A stretch of DNA of 64,000 bases from NCBI GenBank assembly GCA_023457435.1, contig JAEWLS010000027.1, forward strand, positions 186,001 to 250,000. Reading direction: 5' to 3'. The position numbers were made by a program, and so were the translations under genes. The notes beneath the pieces are model-generated. The model was not told the origin of the DNA. It saw only the letters and a list, made by a program, of their open reading frames with translations, and did not search any database. This document shows positions 36,058 through 45,199 of this stretch, piece by piece (position 1 is the first letter of the stretch; every line of letters starts with the position of its first letter). The stretch is from Pseudomonadota bacterium. GTDB lineage: Bacteria > Pseudomonadota > Alphaproteobacteria > Rhizobiales > Rhizobiaceae.

Positions 36058-37230
36058 ATGCGAACCCAGGTCGCCATCATCGGGTCCGGTCCTGCCGGGC
36101 TGCTGCTCGGTCAGCTGCTCAGCGACGCCGGCATCGACAACGTCATCCTCGAACGCCAGTCGCGTGACTACGTACTCGGCCGCGTGCGCGCCGGGGTCCT
36201 CGAAGAAGGATCCGTGCGCCTGCTGGAGCAGGTAGGGGCTGGGGCGCGGATGCGCGCCGAGGGACTGCCGCACGACGGCTTCGACCTCGCCTTCGACGGC
36301 ACGCATCATCGGATCGACCTCTACGGCCTAACCGGCGGCAAGCGCGTTATGGTCTACGGGCAGACCGAGGCAACGCGCGATCTCATGGACCGCCGCCTCG
36401 AGACCGGCGGGGTCACCCACTACGAAGCCGCGGACGTGCAGTTGCACGATTTCGATGGGAACGCTCCCTATGTGACCTGGAAGTCGGGCGGCGCGACGCA
36501 CCGGCTCGATTGCGACTTCATCGCCGGTTGCGACGGTTTCCATGGCGTGTCGCGGAAGTCGGTGCCGGAGAAGGCGCTCGAGGTGTTCGAGCGTGTGTAT
36601 CCGTTCGGCTGGCTGGGGCTGCTCGCCGAACTGCCCCCGGTCAGCCACGAGTTGATCTACGCAAACCATCCGCGCGGTTTCGCGCTTTGCTCGATGCGGT
36701 CGATGACTCGCAGCCGCTACTACGTGCAGTGCTCGCTGGACGATCAGGTCGAGGCGTGGAGCGACGACCGCTTCTGGGACGAGATCAGGGGCCGCCTGCC
36801 CGCCGACGTCGCCGAGCGTATGGTCACCGGGCCTTCCTTCGAGAAGTCGATCGCGCCGCTGCGTTCCTTCGTCGCCGAGCCGATGCGCTTCGGGCGTCTC
36901 TTCCTGGCAGGCGACGCCGCGCACATCGTGCCGCCGACCGGCGCGAAGGGGCTCAACCTCGCCTCGAGCGACGTCTACTATCTGTTCGAAGGCCTGCGCG
37001 AGCACTATGCCGAGCATTCCGACGCCGGCATCGACGATTACTCGCAGCGTGCGCTGTCGCGGGTCTGGAAGGCGGAGCGGTTTTCCTGGTGGATGACCAA
37101 CACGCTGCACCGCTTCCCGGATCAGGGAAGCTTCGGCCAGCGCATCCAGGAGGCGGAGCTGCACTATCTCGTGAGCTCGCGCCCCGCATCGACATCTCTC
37201 GCCGAGAACTATGTCGGGCTGCCTTACTGA
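36058..37230 (+). CDS. pobA: 4-hydroxybenzoate 3-monooxygenase (p-hydroxybenzoate hydroxylase)
   Basis: A 390-residue FAD monooxygenase, the standard PobA length. The N-terminal dinucleotide fold has GSGPAG (residues 9-14), the middle has DFIAGCDGFHGVSRKS with the DG motif, and the second FAD motif is FGRLFLAGDAAHIVPPTGAK. It converts 4-hydroxybenzoate to protocatechuate with NADPH and oxygen. The pca genes for protocatechuate breakdown follow directly, the first after 10 bp. The ATG at 36058 starts the conserved MRTQVAIIGSG; the frame is open further upstream across the intergenic region. Confidence 0.96.
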   Translation: MRTQVAIIGSGPAGLLLGQLLSDAGIDNVILERQSRDYVLGRVRAGVLEEGSVRLLEQVGAGARMRAEGLPHDGFDLAFDGTHHRIDLYGLTGGKRVMVYGQTEATRDLMDRRLETGGVTHYEAADVQLHDFDGNAPYVTWKSGGATHRLDCDFIAGCDGFHGVSRKSVPEKALEVFERVYPFGWLGLLAELPPVSHELIYANHPRGFALCSMRSMTRSRYYVQCSLDDQVEAWSDDRFWDEIRGRLPADVAERMVTGPSFEKSIAPLRSFVAEPMRFGRLFLAGDAAHIVPPTGAKGLNLASSDVYYLFEGLREHYAEHSDAGIDDYSQRALSRVWKAERFSWWMTNTLHRFPDQGSFGQRIQEAELHYLVSSRPASTSLAENYVGLPY

Positions 37231-37240
37231 GGAGATGGCG

Positions 37241-37633
37241 ATGGCAGAGTCCGAGATGCACAAGAAGGGAATGGCGACACGGCGCAAGACGCTGGGCGCT
37301 GCCCACGTCGACAGGGCGCAGGCGGCAAAGACACCGTTCGACGCCGATTTCCAGACGCTGATCACCGAAGCTGCCTGGGGTCACGTCTGGTCCCGCGAGA
37401 CGATCAGCGCTCGCGAGCGCTCGATGATGACGCTCGCCCTGCTGGCCGGGCTCGGCAATTTCGAGGAGCTGGCGCTGCACACGCGCGCGACCGCAAATAC
37501 GGGCGCCAGCCCCGACGACATCATGGAAGCGATGCTGCATGTGGCGATCTACGCCGGCGTGCCGCGCGCCAACCATGCGATCAAGATCGTGAAACAGGTC
37601 CTTGCGGAGATGGACCGGGAGAAAGTCAAATGA
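37241..37633 (+). CDS. pcaC: 4-carboxymuconolactone decarboxylase
   Basis: A 130-residue protein of the carboxymuconolactone decarboxylase (AhpD-like) family: QTLITEAAWGHVWSRETISA, RERSMMTLALLAGLGNFEEL and GASPDDIMEAMLHVAIYAGV, PRANHAIKI are the expected motifs. It decarboxylates 4-carboxymuconolactone to 3-oxoadipate enol-lactone, the step after PcaB. GGAG lies 6 bp before the ATG at 37241; another ATG at 37235 is too near it. The stop overlaps the pcaH start (ATGA). Confidence 0.94.
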   Translation: MAESEMHKKGMATRRKTLGAAHVDRAQAAKTPFDADFQTLITEAAWGHVWSRETISARERSMMTLALLAGLGNFEELALHTRATANTGASPDDIMEAMLHVAIYAGVPRANHAIKIVKQVLAEMDREKVK

Positions 37634-38382
37634 GCACCATGCTGCCCAACAGAGGTCCGGAGACCGGCGCGTTCTACCAGCGCGACAGGAGCTGGCATCC
37701 GCCTGCATATTTCCCGCGGTACAAGACATCCATCCTTCGCTCGCCGCAGAAGGCGATGATCTCGCTCGACAACACCCTGTCCGAGATTACGGGACCGGTG
37801 TTTGGCCAGAACATTCTGGGCGAACTCGACAACGACATGATCCACAACTTCGCCAAGCCGGGCGAAAGCGCGATCGGGCCGCGCATCATCGTCTACGGCC
37901 GCGTCGTCGACGAACGCGGCAAGGGCGTCGCCGGAGCGCTGGTCGAATTCTGGCAGGCCAACGCCGGCGGGCGCTACCGCCACAAGAAGGAAGGATATCA
38001 GGCGGCGCTCGACCCGAACTTCGGCGGTTGCGGACGCACCATCACCGACGACGACGGCAACTATTTCTTCCGCACCGTGCAGCCGGGACCCTATCCGTGG
38101 CCGAACGGTCCGAACGACTGGCGGCCGGCGCACATCCACTTCTCGATCTTCGGCAACGGGTTCGCCCAGCGGCTGATCACCCAAATGTACTTCGAGGGCG
38201 ATCCGCTGATCCCGCTTTGCCCAATCGTGCGGACGATCCCGGACAAGCGCGCGATCGAAGCGCTCACGGCAGTGCTCGACATGGGCGCGACGACGCCGAT
38301 GGACAGCCGCGCCTTTAAGTTCGACATCGTCCTGCGCGGCCGGCGTCAGACCTATTTCGAAAACAAGCCGCAGGGGAACTGA
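37630..38382 (+). CDS. pcaH: Protocatechuate 3,4-dioxygenase beta subunit
   Basis: A 250-residue subunit holding the non-haem Fe(III) site of the intradiol dioxygenase. The ligand motifs are present: tyrosines in GGRYRHKKEG and GPYPWPNG, and the histidine pair in WRPAHIHFSIFG. With PcaG it cleaves protocatechuate between its hydroxyl groups to 3-carboxy-cis,cis-muconate. It overlaps pcaC by 4 bp, and pcaG starts one base after its stop. Confidence 0.96.
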   Translation: MSTMLPNRGPETGAFYQRDRSWHPPAYFPRYKTSILRSPQKAMISLDNTLSEITGPVFGQNILGELDNDMIHNFAKPGESAIGPRIIVYGRVVDERGKGVAGALVEFWQANAGGRYRHKKEGYQAALDPNFGGCGRTITDDDGNYFFRTVQPGPYPWPNGPNDWRPAHIHFSIFGNGFAQRLITQMYFEGDPLIPLCPIVRTIPDKRAIEALTAVLDMGATTPMDSRAFKFDIVLRGRRQTYFENKPQGN

Positions 38383-38383
38383 G

Positions 38384-38998
38384 ATGGCTCAGTCGCTCGA
38401 CCGCCTGAAAGAAAGCGCTTCGCAGACCGCAGGCCCGTACGTCCACATCGGGCTCACGCCCAACTTCGCCGAGATAACGGGTGTCTACGACAAGGACCTC
38501 GGAATCTCGATGGTCAACGACAAGACCAAGGGCGAGCGCATCACCGTCGTCGGCCGCGTGCTCGACGGCACGGGCACGCCGTTGCGCGATGCGCTGCTCG
38601 AGATCTGGCAGGCAGATGCGGCCGGTCGCTACGACAGCCCGTCGGACGTGCGCGGCGGGGCAGACCCGAACTTCACCGGCTGGGGCCGTTGCCCGACGGA
38701 CATGGACACCGGCGAGTTCCGCTTCGAGACGGTGAAGCCGGGAAGGGTTCCGTTTCCGGACGGCCGGCTCATGGCGCCGCACATTACGATGTGGATCGTT
38801 GCGCGCGGCATCAATATGGGCCTCCAGACGCGCATGTACTTCGCAGAGGAGGAGAAGGCCAACGCGGAAGACCCGATCCTGCAAAAGATCGAGCATCGCG
38901 TGCGCGTCTCGACCCTGATGGGTCAACGCGATGGCAACACCTATCGCTTCGACATACACTTGCAGGGCGACAAGGAAACGATCTTCTTCGATATCTGA
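38384..38998 (+). CDS. pcaG: Protocatechuate 3,4-dioxygenase alpha subunit
   Basis: A 204-residue subunit homologous to PcaH that forms part of the active-site pocket but lacks the iron ligands (MAPHITMWIVARGINMGLQT has only the first His of the pair). The N-terminal SASQTAGPYVHIGLTPNFAE is characteristic. It partners PcaH in the (alpha-beta)n dioxygenase. pcaB begins 10 bp downstream at a GTG. Confidence 0.96.
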   Translation: MAQSLDRLKESASQTAGPYVHIGLTPNFAEITGVYDKDLGISMVNDKTKGERITVVGRVLDGTGTPLRDALLEIWQADAAGRYDSPSDVRGGADPNFTGWGRCPTDMDTGEFRFETVKPGRVPFPDGRLMAPHITMWIVARGINMGLQTRMYFAEEEKANAEDPILQKIEHRVRVSTLMGQRDGNTYRFDIHLQGDKETIFFDI

Positions 38999-39008
38999 GG
39001 GGCGCGAC

Positions 39009-40079
39009 GTGCCGGCATCCGCGGCGGACCATCCATTCCTGTCGCGGCTGCTCGGCGACGAGGGCCTTTCCGCGCTGTTTTCGGCGGATGCCGACATCGA
39101 GGGCATGCTAAGGTTCTGGCGCGCCCTCGGTCGCGCCGAGGCGGAGGCAGGGCTCATCTCCACGGACGCCGCGCAGGCGATCGCGTCGGCATCCGACGGT
39201 TTCCGGCCTGACTTCGAGGAGCTCGCTATCGGAGCGGCCCGTGACGGTGTCGTCGTGCCTGCGTTGTTCGACCAGCTACGGGCGCGGATGCCGGAAGCGC
39301 ATCGCTCGAAGCTCCACTTCGGGGCGACCAGCCAGGATGCCATTGACACCTCACTTGCGCTGCGGCTGAAGCGGGCAAGCGGCGAGCTCCACGGCCGAGC
39401 GACGCGCCTGGTCGCAGCCCTGGATCGCATGGAGGCGGAAGTCGGCGCCGTCACCGTGATGGGGCATACACGCATGCAGGCAGCAATCGCGGTGCCTGCG
39501 TCGCGCAAGATCGCCGCCTGGCGGAACATGCTGGTCCGCTGCAATGCCCGGCTCGACGCGGCGACACAGGACGTTGCGCTCGTCTCGCTCGGCGGAGCGG
39601 CCGGCACGCAGGAGAAGCTCGCCGGAAAGGGGCCAGCGATCGCGGCGCGCGTTGCGGAGCTTCTGGACCTGGCGTGCCCGGAGCATGCGCGCCACAACGA
39701 GCGCGACGGCATCGTGGCCTACGCGTCCGCATTGGCAGGCCTGACGGGGGCTCTCGGCAAGCTCGGCCAGGACATTGCGCTCGGGGCCCAAACCGAGGTC
39801 GGCGAGATCAAGCTCGCGGGGGGCGGGGGATCATCGGCGATGCCGCACAAGGTTAATCCGGTCGGAGCCGAGACGCTGGTTGCGCTCGCCCGCTTCAATG
39901 CGACGCTCGCGGGCGGAATGCAGCACGCCATGATCCATGAAAACGAGCGTTCGGGGGCGGCGTGGACGCTCGAATGGATGCTGCTGCCACAAATGGCCGT
40001 GGCTGCTGGCGCCGCGCTGCGCACAGCTGCCGCGCTCCTCGATGGAACGTCCTTTCGACCGACATCGGTGAATTCTTGA
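39009..40079 (+). CDS. pcaB: 3-carboxy-cis,cis-muconate cycloisomerase
   Basis: A 356-residue member of the fumarase/aspartase superfamily. The signature GGGGSSAMPHKVNPVGAETL is intact, along with KLHFGATSQDAIDTSLALRL and VMGHTRMQAAIAV. It cyclises 3-carboxymuconate to 4-carboxymuconolactone, which PcaC then decarboxylates. A GTG at 39009 gives the start VPASAADHPFLSRLLGD, matching the family N-terminus; the frame is open upstream inside pcaG. Its stop overlaps a likely TTG start of the following transporter gene. Confidence 0.92.
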   Translation: MPASAADHPFLSRLLGDEGLSALFSADADIEGMLRFWRALGRAEAEAGLISTDAAQAIASASDGFRPDFEELAIGAARDGVVVPALFDQLRARMPEAHRSKLHFGATSQDAIDTSLALRLKRASGELHGRATRLVAALDRMEAEVGAVTVMGHTRMQAAIAVPASRKIAAWRNMLVRCNARLDAATQDVALVSLGGAAGTQEKLAGKGPAIAARVAELLDLACPEHARHNERDGIVAYASALAGLTGALGKLGQDIALGAQTEVGEIKLAGGGGSSAMPHKVNPVGAETLVALARFNATLAGGMQHAMIHENERSGAAWTLEWMLLPQMAVAAGAALRTAAALLDGTSFRPTSVNS

Positions 40080-41269
40080 AGCCAGGCCTGATCGTAGCGT
40101 TCTGCGGCATCCTGATCGCAGCCTCCGCCATTTCCATCGACACGACGCTGCCGGTCCTGCCGGCCATTCTCGCCGATCTCGGCGGAAGCTACGCGGCCGT
40201 GCAGATGACCATCACCATCTACATGTTCGCGTCCGGCTTCTCGCAGGTGCTGTGGGGCCCTCTGTCGGACGGTTGGGGGCGGCGGCCGGTGCTGGCGCTG
40301 GGGCTTGCCGCCTATCTCGTCGGTTGCCTTGTGGCGACGCTGGCGCCGACGGTCGACATGCTTCTGGTCGGGCGCTTCCTGCAGGGTTTCGGCGGTGCTG
40401 CGGCGATCGTCATCGGCAGGACGATCCTGCGCGACCTCTACACCGGCCAGACGCTGGCGCGGCACATGGCGATGGCGAGCGCGGTCTTTGCCGCCGGCCC
40501 GATCGTCGCGCCGTTCTTCGGTGGCGGGTTTGCCGTGCTGGCAGGATGGCGGGGCGTGTTCGCGGTACTTGCCGCGCTGGCGGTTCTGGCTCTGCTCGTG
40601 CTGATAAAGCTGCCGGAGACGGTGCCGCAGCGGGTCGCCAGCCCGCTCGCGCCGCGTCTGATGCGGGAGCGGCTCATGCGAATCCTTCGCGAGCCGCAGT
40701 CGCGGCATTTCCTCATCGTCGGCGTCGTGGCGATGTCGACGATGGCGTTCATCATCGCGTCATCGGCGCGCCTCTACGACGAAAACTTTCGCCTCACCGG
40801 GCTGGCCTTCACGGTCTACTTTGCCCTGCACGGTTTCGGCATCGTCATCGGTCAGTTCGCGAACCGGCGGCTGATCACGCAGATAGGCACCGTCGGCGCC
40901 ATGAAGATCGGCTGTTCCGTACTGATCGTGGCTGCAATGCTGCTGCTTGGCACCGCCCTATCGGGCTACGCGACAGCGGCAAGCACGACCGCCATCTTCA
41001 TCCTCTACGCCACGAGCTTCATGATCGTCTTCTCGAACTCGGCTGCGCTCGTGCTCGACCCGCACGGCCAGATTGCCGGTTTCGCGGCGTCGATCTACGG
41101 CTTCGTCACACAAGGCGGCAGCGCCATCATCGCGTCTGTGCTGGTGACGCTGGTGGGTGGAAGCCTGGTCCTGTTCTCCTCGGCTCTGCTGACGCTATGC
41201 ATGCTGTGCATGCTGCTGCTCATGATATGGCCCGCCGACAGGGTCGGCGGGCCAAGTGATAGTCGCTAG
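40076..41269 (+). CDS. MFS drug-resistance transporter, Bcr/CflA type
   Basis: A protein of about 397 residues with 12 predicted membrane segments. Motif A between helices 2 and 3 reads GPLSDGWGRRPVL, and helix 4/5 has GRFLQGFGGAAAIVIGRTIL followed by RDLYTG, typical of Bcr/CflA efflux proteins. The start is uncertain: a TTG at 40076 overlaps the pcaB stop (TTGA) and gives a family-like N-terminus (KPGLIVAFCGILIAASAISI). Because it is coupled to pcaB, a role in export or uptake of aromatic compounds is possible. Confidence 0.85.
   Translation: MKPGLIVAFCGILIAASAISIDTTLPVLPAILADLGGSYAAVQMTITIYMFASGFSQVLWGPLSDGWGRRPVLALGLAAYLVGCLVATLAPTVDMLLVGRFLQGFGGAAAIVIGRTILRDLYTGQTLARHMAMASAVFAAGPIVAPFFGGGFAVLAGWRGVFAVLAALAVLALLVLIKLPETVPQRVASPLAPRLMRERLMRILREPQSRHFLIVGVVAMSTMAFIIASSARLYDENFRLTGLAFTVYFALHGFGIVIGQFANRRLITQIGTVGAMKIGCSVLIVAAMLLLGTALSGYATAASTTAIFILYATSFMIVFSNSAALVLDPHGQIAGFAASIYGFVTQGGSAIIASVLVTLVGGSLVLFSSALLTLCMLCMLLLMIWPADRVGGPSDSR
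41228..41254 (+). terminator. Perfect 12-bp hairpin within the last codons of the MFS gene
   Basis: TGGCCCGCCGAC (41228-41239) pairs exactly with 41243-41254 around an AGG loop. It lies 12 bp before the MFS stop codon, between convergent genes (MFS and terC). There is no T-run on either side, so it may be a transcript 3'-end barrier rather than a classic terminator. Confidence 0.55.
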
Positions 41270-41279
41270 TTCGACAGTC

Positions 41280-41981
41280 TCAGTGCCCGAACCATGGGCT
41301 CAGGAAGCTGAGCTGCTCCGGCCAATAATCCACCGCGCCGTCGAGCAGCATGGAGATCGCGACGTACAGAATGACCAGCAGGCCAATCCAGGCAATCCAG
41401 CGATAGCGGTGCAGAAGGCGCGCGACGAACGTCGCCGCAAAGCCCATGAGCGCGATCGACAATACCAGACCGATGATCAGGATCGTCGGATGGTCTTTGG
41501 CCGCGCCTGCGACCGCAAGCACGTTGTCCAGCGACATGGAAACGTCAGCGATGACGATCTGCCAAGCGGCCTGCGCAAAGGTCTTGCGCGGCATGCCGCC
41601 GGCGACCGAGCCATTGCGGTTCAGATCCTCGTTGGCCAGCGCTTCCGTTGCCTCCTGCTCGTCCTCGTGGCTCACGCTGAGCTCGCGATACATCTTCCAG
41701 CAGACCCAAAGCAGAAGCAGTCCGCCCGCGATCAGCAAGATGGGGCCAATTGCGAGCAGCCATGTCGTGATCAACGCAAAGCCTATTCGCAGAACCGTCG
41801 CTGCCAGAATGCCGACCAGGATTGCCCGGCGACGCTGATCGGCCGGGAGGCCGGCGGCCGCGAGCCCAATTACGATGGCGTTGTCACCGGCGAGGACCAG
41901 ATCGATGGCCATGACCTGGAGCAACGCCCACAGTCCTGCCGTCGTGAACAGTTCCTGGAAATCGAGCGCGAAATTCTGCAT
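41280..41981 (-). CDS. TerC-family integral membrane protein (YjbE-like)
   Basis: A 233-residue protein with about seven membrane segments. The family's acidic membrane motifs are visible: VMAIDLVLAGDNAIVIGLAA near the N-terminus and IVIADVSMSLDNVLAVAGAA in the second half. Members of this family transport manganese or affect tellurite resistance and metal loading of exported enzymes. A charged loop (HEDEQEATEALANEDLNRNG) separates the halves. A GTG at 41987 is an alternative start. I saw no convincing yybP-ykoY manganese riboswitch in the 115-bp upstream gap. Confidence 0.9.
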   Translation of the reverse strand: MQNFALDFQELFTTAGLWALLQVMAIDLVLAGDNAIVIGLAAAGLPADQRRRAILVGILAATVLRIGFALITTWLLAIGPILLIAGGLLLLWVCWKMYRELSVSHEDEQEATEALANEDLNRNGSVAGGMPRKTFAQAAWQIVIADVSMSLDNVLAVAGAAKDHPTILIIGLVLSIALMGFAATFVARLLHRYRWIAWIGLLVILYVAISMLLDGAVDYWPEQLSFLSPWFGH

Positions 41982-42096
41982 TTGCACAACCTGCTGTATG
42001 AGCCGTCAGCAGCCTTTGACATAGCCCGACCGCAAATGTCCATCGGCCAGAGGGCGTCTCTAACTATGTATGCGGGCAGCGTCGGCAGCTGAGCGT

Positions 42097-43746
42097 TCAG
42101 CGCCGCTCGCGTATCTGGGTCAGCGTGCGCGTCGGTGTGATGGCCTCGGCGGAGAGCATTATTTCGACGATCGCCGGCTTGCCGCTCTCAACCGCGCGGG
42201 CAAATGCCGGAGCGAACTCGTCGGTGCGCGCGACGGTCTCGCCATGTCCGCCATACGCCCGGGCCAGAGCCGCGAAATCGGGGTTCGAGAGATCGGTGGC
42301 GGAGACGCGTCCCGGATACTCCCGTTCCTGGTGCATGCGGATCGTGCCGTAGGTGCCGTTGTTCACGAGGATCACCACCACTGGCAGCCCGTACTGGCAG
42401 GCAGTGGCGAACTCCTGTCCGTTCATCAGGAAGTCGCCGTCGCCGGAAAACACGATGACCTGGCGCTCGGGAAACAACTGCTTAGCGGCCACGCCCGCCG
42501 GAACGCCGTAGCCCATCGAGCCGGAGGTTGGGGCCGCTTGCGTGCCGAAGCGGCGGAAGCGGTGGAAGCGATGGACCCATGTCGCGTAGTTTCCGGCGCC
42601 GTTGCACATGATCGCATCGGGCGGCAGGATCTTTTCGAGATGTGCCATGATCGGCCCCATCAGCACCTCTCCCGGACCAGTCTCCGGCGGCGTCGACCAA
42701 GCTCGATAGTCGCCATGGGCCACCGCCGTTTCGTCCGCCCAGACAGGACGCGGCAGGTGCGCAAGGGCGGCAAACGCATCGACGAACGCGGCCGGAGAGG
42801 CGTTGATCGCGAGGGTCGGGCGATAGACGCGTCCAAGCTCGCGCACATCCGGATGCACATGAACGAGCTTTTGGTCGGGGTAGGGGCTCTTGATCAGGCT
42901 GTAGCCCGAGGATGGCGTCTCGCCGAAGCGCCCGCCGAGGAGGATGAGAACATCGGCGTTCCTGATGCGCGCGGCGAGCTTGGGGTTGAGGCCGATGCCG
43001 ACGTCGCCGGCGTAGGAGGGGTGGAGGTGATCGAACAGCATCTGCCGCCGAAACGAGACGCCGACCGGAAGTGCCCAGCGCTCTGTCGCCGATTGCAGGC
43101 GCTCGACAGTCTCCGTCGACCAGCGCGAGCCCCCGAGGATCATGAACGGGCGCTGTGCCCCCTCAAGCAGCCGCGCCAGCTCCTCCATCTCCCTGTGGCC
43201 AGGGTGGGTCTCGACGGGTATCCACGGTAACGGCGACGGCGCATCGACTTCGTCGGTCAGCATGTCCTCCGGCAGCGACACTACGACCGGGCCCGGACGG
43301 CCCGACGTCGCGGTAACGTAGGCGCGGGTGACAATTTCCGGGATCCGGCGCGCGTCGTCGATCTCGACGGCCCACTTGGCAATAGGCCCGAAAAAGGCGC
43401 GGAAGTCGATTTCCTGGAACGCCTCGCGATCGCGGTTACCGCGCGCCACCTGGCCGATGAACATGATCATCGGGGACGAATCCTGCATGGCGATGTGAAT
43501 GCCCGCAGACGCGTTCGTTGCGCCGGGGCCGCGGGTGACGAAGCATATGCCTGGCTTGCCTGTCAGCCTGCCGTGGCAATCAGCCATCATGGCCGCGCTG
43601 CCCTCCTGCCGGCAGACGATGGTGCTGATGGATGAATCGTGCAGCGCATCCAGCACTGCGAGGTAGCTTTCGCCCGGCACGCAATAGAGCCGGTCTGTAC
43701 CGTTCGCCTCAAGCGCGTCCACGATGAGCTGGCCGCCGGTCTTCAT
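42097..43746 (-). CDS. Thiamine diphosphate-dependent enzyme, acetolactate synthase-like
   Basis: A 549-residue enzyme of the IlvB/benzoylformate-decarboxylase superfamily. The N-terminal domain has the catalytic glutamate region IVCRQEGSAAMMADCHGRLT and FVTRGPGATNASAGIHIAMQ. The C-terminal domain has the ThDP/Mg motif FSGDGDFLMNGQEFATACQY ending in NN. It lacks a neighbouring small regulatory subunit gene, so it is probably not the biosynthetic acetolactate synthase; other superfamily activities (oxo-acid decarboxylase, sulfoacetaldehyde-type, glyoxylate carboligase) cannot be separated here. The alpha/beta hydrolase gene lies 36 bp upstream on the same strand. Confidence 0.88.
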   Translation of the reverse strand: MKTGGQLIVDALEANGTDRLYCVPGESYLAVLDALHDSSISTIVCRQEGSAAMMADCHGRLTGKPGICFVTRGPGATNASAGIHIAMQDSSPMIMFIGQVARGNRDREAFQEIDFRAFFGPIAKWAVEIDDARRIPEIVTRAYVTATSGRPGPVVVSLPEDMLTDEVDAPSPLPWIPVETHPGHREMEELARLLEGAQRPFMILGGSRWSTETVERLQSATERWALPVGVSFRRQMLFDHLHPSYAGDVGIGLNPKLAARIRNADVLILLGGRFGETPSSGYSLIKSPYPDQKLVHVHPDVRELGRVYRPTLAINASPAAFVDAFAALAHLPRPVWADETAVAHGDYRAWSTPPETGPGEVLMGPIMAHLEKILPPDAIMCNGAGNYATWVHRFHRFRRFGTQAAPTSGSMGYGVPAGVAAKQLFPERQVIVFSGDGDFLMNGQEFATACQYGLPVVVILVNNGTYGTIRMHQEREYPGRVSATDLSNPDFAALARAYGGHGETVARTDEFAPAFARAVESGKPAIVEIMLSAEAITPTRTLTQIRERR

Positions 43747-43782
43747 GTAGCCTCCGCATATCTTTTAAGAGGCTGTAACAGA

Positions 43783-44715
43783 TCAGCGCCGCACCACGCC
43801 ATCCAGCCAGTCGCCGAACTCGGCCATGATGAGATCGCGATTCAACTCGTTCAGACTTTCATGGCGCGTCTGCGGATAGATCGTTGTTTTCAGATTCGAA
43901 AAGCCCATCGACTGCATCCGCTGGGCGAGCTTCAAGACGGCCTTGCCGCCATTTGTTGCCGGGTCCTTCTCGCCACCGACAAGACTCAGCGGCATTGAGC
44001 GCGGCACTTCCGTGAAGTTGCGATCATTCGCGCCAGCGAACACGAATCCGAACACTGTCTGCCACATGCCGACCGATGCGTCCCATCCGCACAGCGGGTC
44101 ATCGATATACTTTTCCACCTCGGCAGGATCGCGCGACAGCCAGTCGAACTCGGTCCGACGCTCGGGAATCTGCTTTGCCCATTCGCCGAACGTCATGCGC
44201 GGAAGCAGACGTGACGGTACGTCAGACCCAAGACGAAAGCGCTCCCAGGCAAGAAGCGCCTGCGCAGCGCGTCCCGCCGCGCCGGCGGAGAAGTTTGCAT
44301 TCCAGATTGCCGCGGCGTGAATGCGGCCCGGGTGCCGCAGGACGAAGTTGAGTCCGATTAGCCCGCCCATCGAATGGCCGAAAAGGACGACCGGCAGACC
44401 CGGGTGGCGTCGGCCGATCTCGTCATGAATCGCAGCCACGTCGGCGATAACCTTCTCGTCGCCCGCTTCGCCTGGCTCTGAGAAACATCGCGGCGGCGCG
44501 CCGGTCGTGCCGCCGTGCCCGCGATGGTCATGTGCGAACACATGGTAGCCTCGCGCGGCGAGAAAATCCGCGAACCGCGCGTATCGCGCAGCGTGCTCTG
44601 CCAGGCCATGGTTGATCTGGACGACACCGCGTGGCTCACCAATCGCGGACTTCGTCAGAAGGTTGAGCGTCGCGCCGCTTGGCGAGACCAGCATCTCGGG
44701 GGGATTGAACGGCAT
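43783..44715 (-). CDS. Alpha/beta hydrolase, monoacylglycerol lipase-like (serine aminopeptidase S33 type)
   Basis: A 310-residue alpha/beta hydrolase. The nucleophile elbow is GHSMGG, the oxyanion region is VQINHGLAEHAARYARFADF, and the family strand FAHDHRGHGGT is present; the catalytic His is in TRHESLNE near the C-terminus. Similar proteins (LpbA/PldB/monoglyceride lipase group) act on acylglycerols or lysophospholipids. GGAGG lies 6 bp before the ATG at 44715, which decides the start against longer forms. It is not PcaD: the sequence and length are those of the lipase group. Confidence 0.88.
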   Translation of the reverse strand: MPFNPPEMLVSPSGATLNLLTKSAIGEPRGVVQINHGLAEHAARYARFADFLAARGYHVFAHDHRGHGGTTGAPPRCFSEPGEAGDEKVIADVAAIHDEIGRRHPGLPVVLFGHSMGGLIGLNFVLRHPGRIHAAAIWNANFSAGAAGRAAQALLAWERFRLGSDVPSRLLPRMTFGEWAKQIPERRTEFDWLSRDPAEVEKYIDDPLCGWDASVGMWQTVFGFVFAGANDRNFTEVPRSMPLSLVGGEKDPATNGGKAVLKLAQRMQSMGFSNLKTTIYPQTRHESLNELNRDLIMAEFGDWLDGVVRR

Positions 44716-44770
44716 GACGTCCTCCAACGCGACCATGTGTGGCCGCCGGAGGTGCGTCAAGCTCCGGTCT

Positions 44771-45079
44771 TCAGGGAATGCGACAGGGGAGGGCCTGCGC
44801 CGTGCACCGCCACAGGTTGAAGCCGATGGCACTGGTGTAACGCTCGCACCAAACGGTGGTCGAGCGTGCGTTGGACCAATTGGCAAAGACTGGGAAGTAC
44901 TCGGCGGTGACCTTGGCGGTCCACACTGCGATCGCCGCAGCCTCGCCGACTTCCTGCGTCGGCTGGGCGCTCGCAGTCCCGCTCATTGCCGGCTTGCACT
45001 CCAGTTGCTGTGCCGACGCGACGAGCGCGCTCGCTCCGAGTGCCACGCCCGCAAACAGCACTGTCGAGATGAGCCGCAT
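44771..45079 (-). CDS. Small exported protein, 102 residues, four cysteines
   Basis: The ATG at 45079 follows GGAGAGACAGG and begins a signal peptide (MRLISTVLFAGVALGASALV, cleavage near ASAQ). The mature part has cysteines in LECKPAM, VWCERYT, LWRCTAQ and ALPCRIP and aromatic-rich helices (AVWTAKVTAEYFPVFANWSN). I recognise no named family. The gene reads towards the lipase-like gene with a 55-bp gap. Function unknown; periplasmic location is inferred from the signal peptide. Confidence 0.65.
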   Translation of the reverse strand: MRLISTVLFAGVALGASALVASAQQLECKPAMSGTASAQPTQEVGEAAAIAVWTAKVTAEYFPVFANWSNARSTTVWCERYTSAIGFNLWRCTAQALPCRIP

Positions 45080-45199
45080 CCTGTCTCTCCGATTCGTCGT
45101 CGAGCCACGAAGGCTGGACGCGGAACGCGACTTGATCAAGGCGAGATCGGCGCAGTCGCTCCTGGTCCGAGTGGCCAGATTCGAGGCGGCGTCGGCCTC

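Noticed and set aside
41982..42096. A yybP-ykoY manganese riboswitch upstream of the TerC gene.
   Set aside because: No conserved loop sequences or multi-stem layout can be found in the 115-bp gap.
43783..44715. The alpha/beta hydrolase as the missing pcaD (3-oxoadipate enol-lactonase).
   Set aside because: It is about 50 residues too long and has lipase-group motifs (INHGLAEHAARY, FAHDHRGHGGT); it also lies on the other strand, away from pca.
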